Part shown: positions 34,442-43,239 of the stretch, one piece after another
Numbering within the stretch: the stretch's first letter is position 1
Layout: the number at the start of each line of letters is the position of its first letter
Assembly: GCA_963822435.1 (NCBI GenBank)
Contig: CAWGHN010000004.1
Location: 372,001-436,000 of the forward strand
Direction: 5' to 3'
Length of the DNA stretch: 64,000 bases
DNA from: JAUYQR01 sp963822435
GTDB lineage: Bacteria; Pseudomonadota; Alphaproteobacteria; Rhodobacterales; Rhodobacteraceae
Translations under genes and position numbers: made by a program
Notes under the pieces: model-generated
The model's database searches: none
Told to the model about the DNA's origin: nothing
What the model saw: the letters and a program-made list of their open reading frames with translations, nothing else

Positions 34442-35608
34442 TCACAACGGCAGGTAGGACACGGCTTCGCCGCGCGGACGGGGGCCCTCGCCCACAGGCC
34501 GGATCAGCAGCGCATCGGCCTGCCCGAGGATCGACAGCAGCGCCGAATCCTGCCGCTCGAAAGGGGTGATGACGGGCAGTCGGTCGCCCTCGCTCAACCG
34601 TGCGCGCATGTAGTGGGTGCGCGGTCCGGTCGGCCCGACGTCGGCGCCAAGGATGGCGCGGCGCGGAAAGGGGCCGGGTGCGGCCCCCAGCATCGCGCGC
34701 AGCATCGGCACAAGGAAAAGATGCCCGCAGACGATCGCCGACACCGGGTTGCCCGGCAGCCCCAGCATCGGCACGCCGTGCAACCGCCCCGCGATCAACG
34801 GCTTGCCGGGGCGCATCGCGATCTTCCAGAACGCGCGCTCCAGGCCTGCCACGCGGCCCACAAGATCGTGGTCGCCGACCGACGCGCCACCGATGGTGAC
34901 GATCAGATCGGCATCCCGGGCCAGCGCCAGCACGGTCGCAAGCTCTGCCTCGGTGTCGCGCGCGATGGGCAAAAGCCGCGCCTCGCCGCCCTCGGCCTCG
35001 ACCATCGCCTTCAGGGCAAAGCTGTTCGACGCGATGATCTGGTCGGGGCGGGGCGCTTCGCCGGGCATCACCAGCTCGTCCCCCGTGGCGATCAGCGCCA
35101 CCACGGGGCGGCGGCTGACCGGCACTTCGGCGATGTTCATCGCAGCCAGCAGCGCCAGATCATTGGGGCGCAGCCTGCGGGGTGACAGGCTGTCGCCCGC
35201 GTGGAAATCCTGGCCCAGGGGGCGGATATGCAGCCCTGCGTCGGCACCGTCCTTCACGGTGATCCGGGCGCCGCCCGCCACCACGTCTTCCTGGATGATC
35301 ACGCGCGTGGCCCCGGCGGGCACCGGCGCGCCGGTGAAGATGCGCACCGCGTCGCCCGCACCCACGCGCCCGCCGAAGGCATGGCCCGCGCCCGCCTCGC
35401 CCACCACGGCAAAGGTGTCACCCGGCTTCGGATCGCCCGCCACCGCATAGCCGTCCATCGCCGAGGCGGCGAAGGGCGGCTGGTCGCGCCGCGCCACGGC
35501 GGGGGCGCACATCCAGCGGCCATGCGCATGGGTCAGCGGCACGGTTTCCGCCGCCATGGGCGTCACCAGCGCCAGACAGCGCGCCAGCGCCTCTTCAACC
35601 GAAATCAC
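34442..35608 (-). CDS. moeA: Molybdopterin molybdotransferase MoeA
   Basis: A 388-residue enzyme that inserts molybdate into adenylylated molybdopterin. Landmarks: PPFAASAMDGYAV (domain with the conserved Asp-Gly-Tyr), ADLIVTIGGASVGDHDLVG, and MLGLPGNPVSAIVCGHLF. Starts within the stop of moaC (ATGA-type overlap), so translation is coupled. Its product would support the molybdenum hydroxylase subunit found elsewhere in the window. Confidence 0.95.
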   Translation of the reverse strand: MISVEEALARCLALVTPMAAETVPLTHAHGRWMCAPAVARRDQPPFAASAMDGYAVAGDPKPGDTFAVVGEAGAGHAFGGRVGAGDAVRIFTGAPVPAGATRVIIQEDVVAGGARITVKDGADAGLHIRPLGQDFHAGDSLSPRRLRPNDLALLAAMNIAEVPVSRRPVVALIATGDELVMPGEAPRPDQIIASNSFALKAMVEAEGGEARLLPIARDTEAELATVLALARDADLIVTIGGASVGDHDLVGRVAGLERAFWKIAMRPGKPLIAGRLHGVPMLGLPGNPVSAIVCGHLFLVPMLRAMLGAAPGPFPRRAILGADVGPTGPRTHYMRARLSEGDRLPVITPFERQDSALLSILGQADALLIRPVGEGPRPRGEAVSYLPL

Positions 35609-36084
35609 CGTGTCGCCTCGTAACGACCGGATTTTCCACCATCTTTCAGAACCAGCCGGATGCCTTCGATGGTCATGGATTTCTCCACCGCCTTCACCAT
35701 GTCGTAAACCGTCAGCGCAGCCACCGATACGGCGGTCAGCGCCTCCATCTCCACCCCGGTCTGGCCAGAGGTCTTTACCGTGGCCTCGATCCGCACGCCG
35801 GGCAGGCCCGGATCGGCGACCAGTTCCACGGCAACCTTGGTCACCGGCAGCGGGTGGCAGAGCGGGATCAGATCGGCGGTGCGCTTGGCCGCCATGATGC
35901 CGGCCAGCCGCGCGACGGACAGCACGTCGCCCTTCTTGGCGCGGCCCTCGGTGATCAGCGCCAGCGTCTCGGCGGTCATCCGCACCACGCCGTGCGCAAC
36001 GGCGACCCGGTCGGTCACCGCCTTGCCGGATACGTCGACCATATGGGCCGCGCCCTTGTCGTCGAAGTGCGTGAGGCCGGTCAT
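35605..36084 (-). CDS. moaC: Cyclic pyranopterin monophosphate synthase MoaC
   Basis: A 159-residue enzyme making cyclic pyranopterin monophosphate, the first pterin intermediate of the molybdenum cofactor. LIPLCHPLPVTKV and the closing EMEALTAVSVAALTVYDMVK segment are diagnostic. Overlaps trpC upstream and moeA downstream, linking tryptophan and cofactor genes in one operon. Confidence 0.96.
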   Translation of the reverse strand: MTGLTHFDDKGAAHMVDVSGKAVTDRVAVAHGVVRMTAETLALITEGRAKKGDVLSVARLAGIMAAKRTADLIPLCHPLPVTKVAVELVADPGLPGVRIEATVKTSGQTGVEMEALTAVSVAALTVYDMVKAVEKSMTIEGIRLVLKDGGKSGRYEATR

Positions 36085-36893
36085 AGCCCGCCCTGCGCTG
36101 TCAGGGGCCGGGCAAGGATTGCGCGGGTCGCGGCGGTCACGTCGGCCTGCCGCATCAGGCTTTCGCCAATCAGGAACGACCGCGCGCCGTATTGGGCAAG
36201 ATCGGCAAGGTCGGCGGGGGTGTATAGCCCGCTTTCGGCCACGATGGTGCGGTCCTCCGGCACCAGACGCGCCAGACGCCGGGTGGTTTCCAGCGTCACC
36301 TCGAAGGTATGCAGGTTGCGGTTGTTGATTCCGATCAGCGTCGATTTCAGCCGCCCGGCACGCTCCAGTTCCGCTTCGTCATGCACCTCGATCAGCACGT
36401 CCATGCCAAGGCTGGTGGCCGCATCTTCCAGTTCCAGCGCCTGCGTATCGCCAAGCGAGGCCATGATGATCAGGATGCAATCGGCATGCAGCGCGCGCGA
36501 TTCTGTCACTTGCCACGGGTCGTAAAGGAAATCCTTGCGCAGGCAGGGCAGCTTGGTTGCGACGTGGGCGGCGACAAGATAGTCGTCCGCGCCCTGAAAT
36601 GAAGGCCCGTCGGTCAGCACCGACAGACAGGTCGCCCCGCCAGCCTCATAGGCTTGTGCCAGGGCCGGCGGGTCGAAATCGGCGCGGATCAGACCCTTCG
36701 ACGGGCTGGCTTTCTTGATCTCGGCGATCAGGCCGTAGCCGACCTTCTGCGCCTCCTTCAGGGCACGCGCAAACCCGCGTGGAGGGTCGGCAGCGGCGGC
36801 GGCGGCTTCCAGATCGGCCAGCGGGCGGGCGGCCTTGCGGGCGGCGACCTCTTCAAGTTTGTAGGTCTTGATACGGTCCAGAATGGTGTTCAT
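36081..36893 (-). CDS. trpC: Indole-3-glycerol phosphate synthase
   Basis: A 270-residue TIM barrel that closes the indole ring in tryptophan synthesis. LIAEIKKASPSKGLIRADFD contains the catalytic lysine, with CLSVLTDGPSFQGADDYL, LRKDFLYDPWQV, LIGINNRNLHTFEV and VAESGLYTPADL as the other barrel motifs. Twelve-base gap from trpD; overlaps moaC by four bases. Confidence 0.96.
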   Translation of the reverse strand: MNTILDRIKTYKLEEVAARKAARPLADLEAAAAAADPPRGFARALKEAQKVGYGLIAEIKKASPSKGLIRADFDPPALAQAYEAGGATCLSVLTDGPSFQGADDYLVAAHVATKLPCLRKDFLYDPWQVTESRALHADCILIIMASLGDTQALELEDAATSLGMDVLIEVHDEAELERAGRLKSTLIGINNRNLHTFEVTLETTRRLARLVPEDRTIVAESGLYTPADLADLAQYGARSFLIGESLMRQADVTAATRAILARPLTAQGGL

Positions 36894-36905
36894 CGGCAGG
36901 GTCTT

Positions 36906-37919
36906 TCAGGCGTTTGTCAGGCGGCGCAGGGCTTCGACCTTGGCACGAGCAGCGCCCGAGTCGATGGCGCTTCGGGCCATCTCCACACCTTCCTTCAAAC
37001 TAGCGGCGCGGTCGGCCACCACAAGGGCAGCGGCGGAATTCATCAACACGGCATCGCGGTAAGCCCCTGACGCGCCATCCAGAAGCGCGCGGAACGCGAC
37101 CGCGTTTTCGGCAGGCGTGCCGCCCAGAACCGTCTCGAAGGCATGGACGGCCAAGCCCGCATCTTCGGGGTGAACCTCGAACTCGCGCACCGCACCAGCC
37201 TCGACAGCGGCTACCTTGGTCGGCGCGGAAATGGAGATCTCGTCCGTCCCGTCGCCGCCATGCACCAGCCACGCGCGTTCCGAGCCGAGCGCCAGCAGCG
37301 TCTCCGCCATCGGCCGGATCAGCGCGTCGGAAAACGCCCCCGTAAGCTGGCGCTTCACGCCCGCAGGGTTTGTCAGCGGGCCGAGGATGTTGAAGATCGT
37401 CCGAGTCCCAAGTTCCGCGCGCACCGGCATCACATGCCGGATCGCCGGATGGTGCATCGGCGCCATCATGAAGCCGATCCCGGCGTCTGCCAGACACCGC
37501 TCCACCACATCAGCGCCGACCATCACATTCAGCCCCATCTCGGTCAGCGCATCCGCCGCGCCTGACTTCGACGACAGATTGCGGTTGCCGTGCTTGGCCA
37601 CCACGACCCCGGCGCCCGCCACCACAAACGCCGTCGCGGTGGAGATGTTCAGCGTCCCCTTGCCATCGCCCCCGGTGCCGACAATGTCCATCGCCCCCGC
37701 GGGCGCACGAACCGCGTTGCACTTGGCCCGCATCACGGTGGCGGCGGCGGCGTATTCATCCACCGTCTCGCCGCGCGTGCGCAAGGCCATCAGAAACCCG
37801 CCCATCTGCGCCGGCGTGCCTTCGCCCTCGAAAAGCGCGGTAAACGCAGCCTCCGCCTCGGCCCGCGTCAGGGGCCGGGTGGCCGCAATGCCGATCAGCG
37901 GCTTCAGAACGTCGCTCAT
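36906..37919 (-). CDS. trpD: Anthranilate phosphoribosyltransferase
   Basis: A 337-residue enzyme joining anthranilate and PRPP. The phosphate and PRPP loops are MDIVGTGGDGKGTLNIST and VAKHGNRNLSSKSGAADALTE; FMMAPMHHPAIRHVMPVR and FNILGPLTNPAG follow. Overlaps trpG by four bases (ATGA), so translation is coupled. Confidence 0.96.
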   Translation of the reverse strand: MSDVLKPLIGIAATRPLTRAEAEAAFTALFEGEGTPAQMGGFLMALRTRGETVDEYAAAATVMRAKCNAVRAPAGAMDIVGTGGDGKGTLNISTATAFVVAGAGVVVAKHGNRNLSSKSGAADALTEMGLNVMVGADVVERCLADAGIGFMMAPMHHPAIRHVMPVRAELGTRTIFNILGPLTNPAGVKRQLTGAFSDALIRPMAETLLALGSERAWLVHGGDGTDEISISAPTKVAAVEAGAVREFEVHPEDAGLAVHAFETVLGGTPAENAVAFRALLDGASGAYRDAVLMNSAAALVVADRAASLKEGVEMARSAIDSGAARAKVEALRRLTNA

Positions 37920-38503
37920 GCGGCAACCTTTGCGCGCGCTTCGTCAAGGAAGTTGCGCAACAGGTGATGCCCATGTTCCGACGCGATGCTTTCGGGGTGG
38001 AACTGCACGCCCTCGATCAGGTGGCGCTTGTGGCGCAGGCCCATGATCGTGCCATCCTCCAGCCACGCCGTCACCTCAAGCTCCGCCGGCAGGCTTTCCC
38101 GCTCCACGATCAGGCTGTGATACCGGGTCGCCGCAAAGGGCGAGGGCAGGCCACGGAACACGCCCTTACCCGCGTGATGCATCATCCCCATCTTGCCATG
38201 CACGATCTCGTGGCAGCGCACGACCTTGCCGCCAAACGCCTCGCCAATCGTCTGATGCCCAAGACACACGCCCAGAAGCGGGATGTCCGCCGCCGCCGCC
38301 GCCTTGGTCAGCGGCAGACAGATCCCCGCCGCCGCCGGATCGCAGGGGCCGGGCGACAGCACGATGACCTCGGGCCGCATCGCGATCACGTCCTGCACCT
38401 CAAGCGCGTCGTTGCGCTTGACGACGACATCCGCCCCCAACTCGCCCAGATAATGGACCAGGTTGTAGGTGAAACTGTCGTAGTTATCGATCAACAGCAG
38501 CAT
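37916..38503 (-). CDS. trpG: Anthranilate synthase glutamine amidotransferase subunit
   Basis: A 195-residue class I glutamine amidotransferase that feeds ammonia to TrpE. The nucleophile Cys is in LGVCLGHQTIGEAFGG and the His-Glu pair in GVQFHPESIASEHG. First gene of trpG-trpD-trpC-moaC-moeA. Its partner trpE lies 12 kb away, after the PpiD-like gene. Confidence 0.95.
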   Translation of the reverse strand: MLLLIDNYDSFTYNLVHYLGELGADVVVKRNDALEVQDVIAMRPEVIVLSPGPCDPAAAGICLPLTKAAAAADIPLLGVCLGHQTIGEAFGGKVVRCHEIVHGKMGMMHHAGKGVFRGLPSPFAATRYHSLIVERESLPAELEVTAWLEDGTIMGLRHKRHLIEGVQFHPESIASEHGHHLLRNFLDEARAKVAA

Positions 38504-38569
38504 CGGCGTCCCCCGGAAAGGTCAGGCGTCTTATCGCCCATCCCCCCGCGCCTGTAAACCGCGAGGCGG

Positions 38570-39637
38570 TCAGGTCCAGTCGAGCACCACCTTGCCCGAT
38601 TGCCCCGACCGCATCGCGGCAAACGCTGCCTCGAAATCGGCCACCTTGAAGCGGTGGGTAATGACTTTCCGCACATCAAGCCCGTTTTCCAGCATCGCGA
38701 TCATCTTGTACCAGGTCTCGAAGATCTCGCGGCCATAGACACCCTTGATCGTGATCGCCTTGAACACGATCCGGCTCCAGTCGACCGGGCTTTTCCCCGG
38801 CGGGATGCCCAGCATCGCGATCCGGCCGCCCATCACCATCGCCTCGACCATCTGGTCGAGCGCCGGCTGGCTGCCCGACATCTCCATGCCCACGTCAAAA
38901 CCCTGCACCAGTTTCAGCCGGTGCATCACCTCCTTCAGGTCTTCGCGCGCCACATTCACCGGCGTCACATCCGCCACCTCGGTGGCCAAGGCCAGCCGTG
39001 CGGGGTTCACGTCCGTGATCACCACATGCCGTGCGCCGACATGCCGCGCCACGGCGGCGGCCATGATGCCGATCGGCCCGGCACCGGTGATCAGCACATC
39101 TTCCCCGATCAGATCGAACGACAGCGCGGTGTGAACCGCATTGCCAAGGGGGTCGAGGATCGCGCCGATCTCGTCGTCAATCGCGTCGGGCAGCGGCACC
39201 ACGTTGAACGCAGGCAGCCGCAGGTATTGCGCAAAGGCGCCGGGTTCATTCACCCCGATGCCCCGCGTCTCAGGGTCAAGGTGGAACCGCCCCGACCGGC
39301 TTTGCCGGCTGGTCTTGCCGATCAGGTGCCCCTCGCCGGAACAGCGCTGGCCGATGGCAATGTCGGTCACGTCGCGGCCAACCTCGACCACGACGCCCGC
39401 AAACTCGTGCCCCGTGACCAAGGGCACCGGCACCGTGCGCTGCGCCCAGTCGTCCCAGTTCCAGATGTGGATATCGGTGCCGCAAATCCCGGTCTTGTTG
39501 ACGCGGATCAGCACGTCATCCGGCCCGATCTCGGGCACCGGGCGCGTCTCCATCCACAGCCCCGGTTCCGGGCGGGCCTTCACCAAGGCGGTCATTTCGT
39601 TTGCGCGCCTGTCGCGCGCGGGCATTTCGTTCGTCAT
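38570..39637 (-). CDS. tdh: L-threonine 3-dehydrogenase (structural-zinc cysteines absent)
   Basis: Zinc alcohol-dehydrogenase family enzyme oxidising threonine to 2-amino-3-ketobutyrate with NAD. The catalytic site is intact (NKTGICGTDIHIWNWDDW, VTGHEFAG), as is the NAD fold (ITGAGPIGIMAAAVARHVGA). The loop that binds structural zinc in E. coli Tdh with four cysteines reads GEGHLIGKTSRQSRSGRFHL here, with none. 355 residues from the ATG at 39637, which overlaps the kbl stop (ATGA); the ATG at 39595 gives 341, the E. coli length and start. Forms the kbl-tdh threonine-to-glycine operon. Confidence 0.92.
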   Translation of the reverse strand: MTNEMPARDRRANEMTALVKARPEPGLWMETRPVPEIGPDDVLIRVNKTGICGTDIHIWNWDDWAQRTVPVPLVTGHEFAGVVVEVGRDVTDIAIGQRCSGEGHLIGKTSRQSRSGRFHLDPETRGIGVNEPGAFAQYLRLPAFNVVPLPDAIDDEIGAILDPLGNAVHTALSFDLIGEDVLITGAGPIGIMAAAVARHVGARHVVITDVNPARLALATEVADVTPVNVAREDLKEVMHRLKLVQGFDVGMEMSGSQPALDQMVEAMVMGGRIAMLGIPPGKSPVDWSRIVFKAITIKGVYGREIFETWYKMIAMLENGLDVRKVITHRFKVADFEAAFAAMRSGQSGKVVLDWT

Positions 39638-40827
39638 GCCAGCACCCCCGTGGCCTTGCCCGCCGCGCGGAAGGCCTCCAACGCAAAATCAAGATCATCC
39701 ACCGTCAACGCCGCATTCATCTGCGTGCGAATGCGCGCCTGACCCTTCGGCACGACGGGAAAGAAGAACCCCGCCACATGCACGCCGCGCGCGCCAAGAT
39801 CCTCGGCCATCGCCTGCGCCAGCTTCGCCTCGCCCAGCATCACCGGAATGATCGGATGTTCACCGGGCAACAGGCTGAATCCCGCATCCGCCAGCCCCGC
39901 GCGCCAGTAGGTGGCGTTGGCGTCCAGCCGCGCGCGCAAATCATCCGCCGCCTCGATGATATCCAGCGCCACCAGTGCAGCACCCACAACCGCAGGCGGC
40001 AAGGCGTTGGAAAAAAGATAGGGCCGCGCGCGTTGGCGCAACAGGTCGATCACCGGCTGCGGCCCGGCGATATAGCCGCCAAGCGCGCCACCAAGCGCCT
40101 TGCCCAGCGTGCCGGTCAGGATATCGACCGCAACCCCCGCCCGCGCCGGAGTGCCGCGCCCCTCTGGCCCGACAAACCCGGTCGCATGGCAATCGTCCAC
40201 CATCACCATCGCGCCGTAAGCATCGGCCAGCGCACGTATTTCGTCCAGTTTGGCGAAATACCCGTCCATCGAGAATACCCCGTCCGTCGCGATCAGCAGG
40301 AACCGCGCCCCCGCTGCCCGCGCCGCCTGCAACTGCGCCTCAAGGTCGGCCATGTCGGAATTGGCGTAACGGTAGCGCTGCGCCTTGCACAGCCGGATGC
40401 CGTCGATGATCGAGGCATGGTTCAGGCTGTCGGAAATCACTGCATCCTCAGGGCCGAGAAGCGGCTCGAAAAGCCCGCCGTTGGCATCGAAACAGGCCGC
40501 GAACAGCACCGCGTCGTCATGGCCCAGATACCCCGCCAACCGCGTCTCCAAGGCCCGGTGCAAATCCTGCGTGCCGCAGATGAAGCGCACGCTTGCCATC
40601 CCGAACCCGTGATCGTCCATCGCCGCCTTCGCCGCCGCGATCAGGCGCGGATCATCGGCCAGCCCAAGGTAGTTGTTGGCGCACAGGTTCAGCATCCGCC
40701 GCCCCGCCATCGCCACATGCGCACCCTGCGGCCCGGTGATAAGCCGCTCCCGCTTCATCAACCCGTCGGCGGCAATGCCATCGAGCGTGGCCCGCAGATG
40801 TTTCAGAAACGCCGCACGATCCGCCAT
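39634..40827 (-). CDS. kbl: Glycine C-acetyltransferase (2-amino-3-ketobutyrate CoA ligase)
   Basis: A 397-residue alpha-oxoamine synthase that cleaves 2-amino-3-ketobutyrate with CoA into glycine and acetyl-CoA. DSLNHASIIDGIRLCKAQRY, MVDDCHATGFVGPEGRGTP and the PLP lysine in DILTGTLGKALGGALGGYIA are diagnostic. AAGGAGG precedes the ATG at 40827, ruling out the longer frame to 40884. First gene of the kbl-tdh operon. Confidence 0.95.
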   Translation of the reverse strand: MADRAAFLKHLRATLDGIAADGLMKRERLITGPQGAHVAMAGRRMLNLCANNYLGLADDPRLIAAAKAAMDDHGFGMASVRFICGTQDLHRALETRLAGYLGHDDAVLFAACFDANGGLFEPLLGPEDAVISDSLNHASIIDGIRLCKAQRYRYANSDMADLEAQLQAARAAGARFLLIATDGVFSMDGYFAKLDEIRALADAYGAMVMVDDCHATGFVGPEGRGTPARAGVAVDILTGTLGKALGGALGGYIAGPQPVIDLLRQRARPYLFSNALPPAVVGAALVALDIIEAADDLRARLDANATYWRAGLADAGFSLLPGEHPIIPVMLGEAKLAQAMAEDLGARGVHVAGFFFPVVPKGQARIRTQMNAALTVDDLDFALEAFRAAGKATGVLA

Positions 40828-40886
40828 GACAGACCTCCTTCTGCTTTGCCGAACTATCCCATATCGGGCACAATAGGTCAACATAA

Positions 40887-40915
40887 CGGAAAAATATCCA
40901 CTAAACCGGAAAAAT
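40887..40915. promoter_or_regulatory. Direct repeats CGGAAAAAT in the kbl promoter region
   Basis: Two copies of CGGAAAAAT exactly 20 bases apart (40887 and 40907), two helical turns, so one protein face could contact both. They lie 60-90 bases upstream of kbl in an unusually AT-rich stretch and are candidate sites for the neighbouring XRE-cupin regulator. Confidence 0.45.
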
Positions 40916-40946
40916 CTTCCTCTTTGCCCAAATATCCCACGGGGGT

Positions 40947-40967
40947 GCGGGGGTGTGAAACCCCCGC
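40947..40967 (-). terminator. Hairpin after the XRE-cupin gene
   Basis: GCGGGGGT / ACCCCCGC with a five-base loop, just past the stop at 40978 and followed on the minus strand by GGGATATTTG. The same GGGATATTTG tail follows the hairpin at 18541-18565. Confidence 0.65.
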
Positions 40968-40977
40968 TCGCTCCGGG

Positions 40978-41532
40978 TCAGCCACCCTGCACGATCAGGA
41001 TCGCGCGCGCCGCCGCATCGCTTGCCGCAATCTCATGCGCCCGGTCCGCCGGATAGCGCGCCACGTCGCCGACCCTCAGTTCCTCGGTCTCCTCGCCCGA
41101 CCGCACCGACAAGCTCCCTTCCAGCAGCGTCAGATGTTCCCGCGCGCCGGGGGCATGCGCGTCCGACACCAGCCGCGCGCCGGGGGGGAAGGTCAGCTCA
41201 TAGACCTCATGCTCGCCCACCGCCTCGGGCGCCGAAAGGATGCGGATGCGCACCCCGTCGCGGACCATAACCGGGGCCGCCGCCGCCCGGGTGATCTCGA
41301 TCCCCGGCGCGGGGCGCCCCTCAAGCAGCCCCGCGAAATCCACCTGCAACGCCTGCGTCAGGTTCCACAGCGTCGCCACGGTCGGGCTGCTTTCCCCCCG
41401 CTCGATCTGGCTGACCATCGACCGGCTGACCCCCGACAATTTCGCCGCCGCATCAAGGCTCAGCCCGCGCGCCTTGCGCGCCGCCCGAAGCGAAGCGGCA
41501 AGCCGGTCGTGAATGTCGGAACGCGCGGTCAT
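40978..41532 (-). CDS. XRE-family regulator with cupin domain
   Basis: About 184 residues. The N-terminal helix-turn-helix reads LRAARKARGLSLDAAAKLSG and SRSMVSQIERGESSPTVATL. The C-terminal cupin barrel reads EVYELTFPPGARLVSDAHAP and HLTLLEGSLSVRSGEE, probably sensing a small amino-acid-related ligand. The ATG at 41532 gives the usual start. It lies upstream of kbl-tdh on the same strand, so it may control threonine catabolism. Confidence 0.85.
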   Translation of the reverse strand: MTARSDIHDRLAASLRAARKARGLSLDAAAKLSGVSRSMVSQIERGESSPTVATLWNLTQALQVDFAGLLEGRPAPGIEITRAAAAPVMVRDGVRIRILSAPEAVGEHEVYELTFPPGARLVSDAHAPGAREHLTLLEGSLSVRSGEETEELRVGDVARYPADRAHEIAASDAAARAILIVQGG

Positions 41533-41568
41533 GCGCGGCAGAGTGCCGGGGCAGGGCGGTCCCGTCAA

Positions 41569-42975
41569 TCAGGTGCCGCAATAGGTGACATAGGGGCCAA
41601 AGCCGGTTGGTGCGGGCAGCATATAGCCCTCCCGCTCCATGAACGGCTCCTGCACCGCCGCCAGCAGCGCCTCGAACGCGGCCATGTCGCCCGCCGTTGC
41701 CGCCTCCAGCGCCGCCTCGACCTGATGGTTGCGCGGAATGACCGCCGGGTTCGCCGCCCTGAGCCGCGCCTCCACCCCATCCCCCGCCCGCGCCCGCCAG
41801 CGCGGCAGCCACGCGGCCATCGCGGTAAAGTCATCGAACATTGGCCTGAGCGCCGCCTCATCCCCCAGCCGACGGAAGGTCAGCGTCCAGTCCGCCCCCA
41901 CCATCGCCGCCATCAGGTCATCGGCCAGCGCCGCATCCCCGGCGTCTTCCCCAACAAGCCCCAGCTTGCGCCGCATCACCGCCAGCCAGTCCGCGCGGTA
42001 GCGTCCCGCTATCGCCTCCAGCCGCCCGTTCGCCAGATCCACCGCCCGGTCGCCATCGACATCGAACAAAGGCAGCAACGTCTCGGCCAGCCGCGCCAGA
42101 TTCCAGCCCATGATCAAGGGCTGGTTGGCATAGGCATAGCGCCCCGTCCGGTCGATCGAGGAAAACACCGTTCCCGGCGCATAGCCCTCCATAAAGGCGC
42201 AAGGCCCGTAGTCGATGGTTTCGCCCGACACCGCCATGTTGTCGGTGTTCATCACGCCGTGGATGAAACCAAGGCCCATCCATTCGGCCACCAGCCGCGC
42301 CTGCCGCGCGATCACGGCATCAAAAAACGCCAGATACGGCGCCGCCGCACCCAGAAGCTCGGGGTAATGCCGCGCAATCGCGTAATCGGCCACCGCCTTG
42401 ACCTGGCGCTGATCACCCCGGGCGGAAAAGAACTGGAACGTGCCGACGCGGATATGGCTTGCCGCCACCCGCGCCACGACGGCCCCCGGCAACCACGCCT
42501 CGCGTGCCACGTCCTCGCCCGTCGCCACCACGGCCAAGGACCGCGTGGTCGGCACGCCAAGCGCATGCATCGCCTCGGAAATCAGATACTCGCGCAGCAT
42601 CGGCCCGACCGCCGCCTTGCCGTCACCGCCGCGCGAAAACGGCGTGCGGCCCGAGCCCTTCAACTGGACGTCCCAACGCCGGCCGTCCGGCCCCAGAACC
42701 TCGCCCAGAAGATGCGCGCGCCCGTCGCCCAGTTGCGCAGAAAACCCGCCGAACTGATGCCCGGCATAGGCCAGCGCCACCGGCTCCGCCCCCGGCGGCA
42801 CGGCGGCACCCGAAAACCACGCCGCCGCCTCTGCCTCGGTCATCGCCAACCCCAGATCGGCCAGCAACCCCCGGTTCAGCACCAGTAGACGCGGGGCAGG
42901 GGCCACATCGGGCGCTTGGCGCAGATAGGTGCCGGGCAGGTCGCGGACATACGTGTTGTCAAAGGCGATGGTCAT
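41569..42975 (-). CDS. selO: Protein adenylyltransferase SelO (YdiU)
   Basis: A 468-residue pseudokinase-fold enzyme that AMPylates proteins in redox stress. Motifs: YAGHQFGGFSAQLGDGRAHL, LKGSGRTPFSRGGDGKAAVG with the ATP-binding Lys and Arg, MLREYLISEAMHALGVPTTR, and the metal site in HGVMNTDNMAVSGETIDYGP. The C-terminus is YVTYCGT; in eukaryotic SelO the corresponding end has selenocysteine, here a cysteine. Confidence 0.95.
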   Translation of the reverse strand: MTIAFDNTYVRDLPGTYLRQAPDVAPAPRLLVLNRGLLADLGLAMTEAEAAAWFSGAAVPPGAEPVALAYAGHQFGGFSAQLGDGRAHLLGEVLGPDGRRWDVQLKGSGRTPFSRGGDGKAAVGPMLREYLISEAMHALGVPTTRSLAVVATGEDVAREAWLPGAVVARVAASHIRVGTFQFFSARGDQRQVKAVADYAIARHYPELLGAAAPYLAFFDAVIARQARLVAEWMGLGFIHGVMNTDNMAVSGETIDYGPCAFMEGYAPGTVFSSIDRTGRYAYANQPLIMGWNLARLAETLLPLFDVDGDRAVDLANGRLEAIAGRYRADWLAVMRRKLGLVGEDAGDAALADDLMAAMVGADWTLTFRRLGDEAALRPMFDDFTAMAAWLPRWRARAGDGVEARLRAANPAVIPRNHQVEAALEAATAGDMAAFEALLAAVQEPFMEREGYMLPAPTGFGPYVTYCGT

Positions 42976-43054
42976 GGCAAAGGCCCCTTTTCACAACGGA
43001 TATGGGCCCTTCGGCGCGCTGCGGCAAGCGGGCTGGCCCTGCAATGAAAGGAAG

Positions 43055-43131
43055 TGGTCGGGGCGGAGGGATTCGAACTCTCGACCTACGGTACCCAAAA
43101 CCGTCGCGCTACCAGGCTGCGCTACGCCCCG
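43055..43131 (-). tRNA. tRNA-Pro (UGG)
   Basis: 77 bases on the minus strand with CCA encoded at the 3' end. Acceptor CGGGGCG pairs with CGCCCCG. The anticodon stem ACGGT / ACCGT closes on loop TTTGGGT, giving anticodon TGG. The T arm has the standard GTTCGAATC. Confidence 0.95.
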
Positions 43132-43239
43132 ACGACGCACCCCTTACAGGGCTTTGTCGGGCTTGAAAAGGCGGATAGCGCACGCGCGGTGAACAGCGAC
43201 GACGCGTCGGCCGCGCGCGGCAAGGTGCAACGGTGCCGA

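Noticed and set aside
39601..42888. Open frame of 1095 codons on the plus strand across kbl, the XRE gene and selO
   Set aside because: Runs antisense through three well-supported genes; extreme Arg/His/Pro content.
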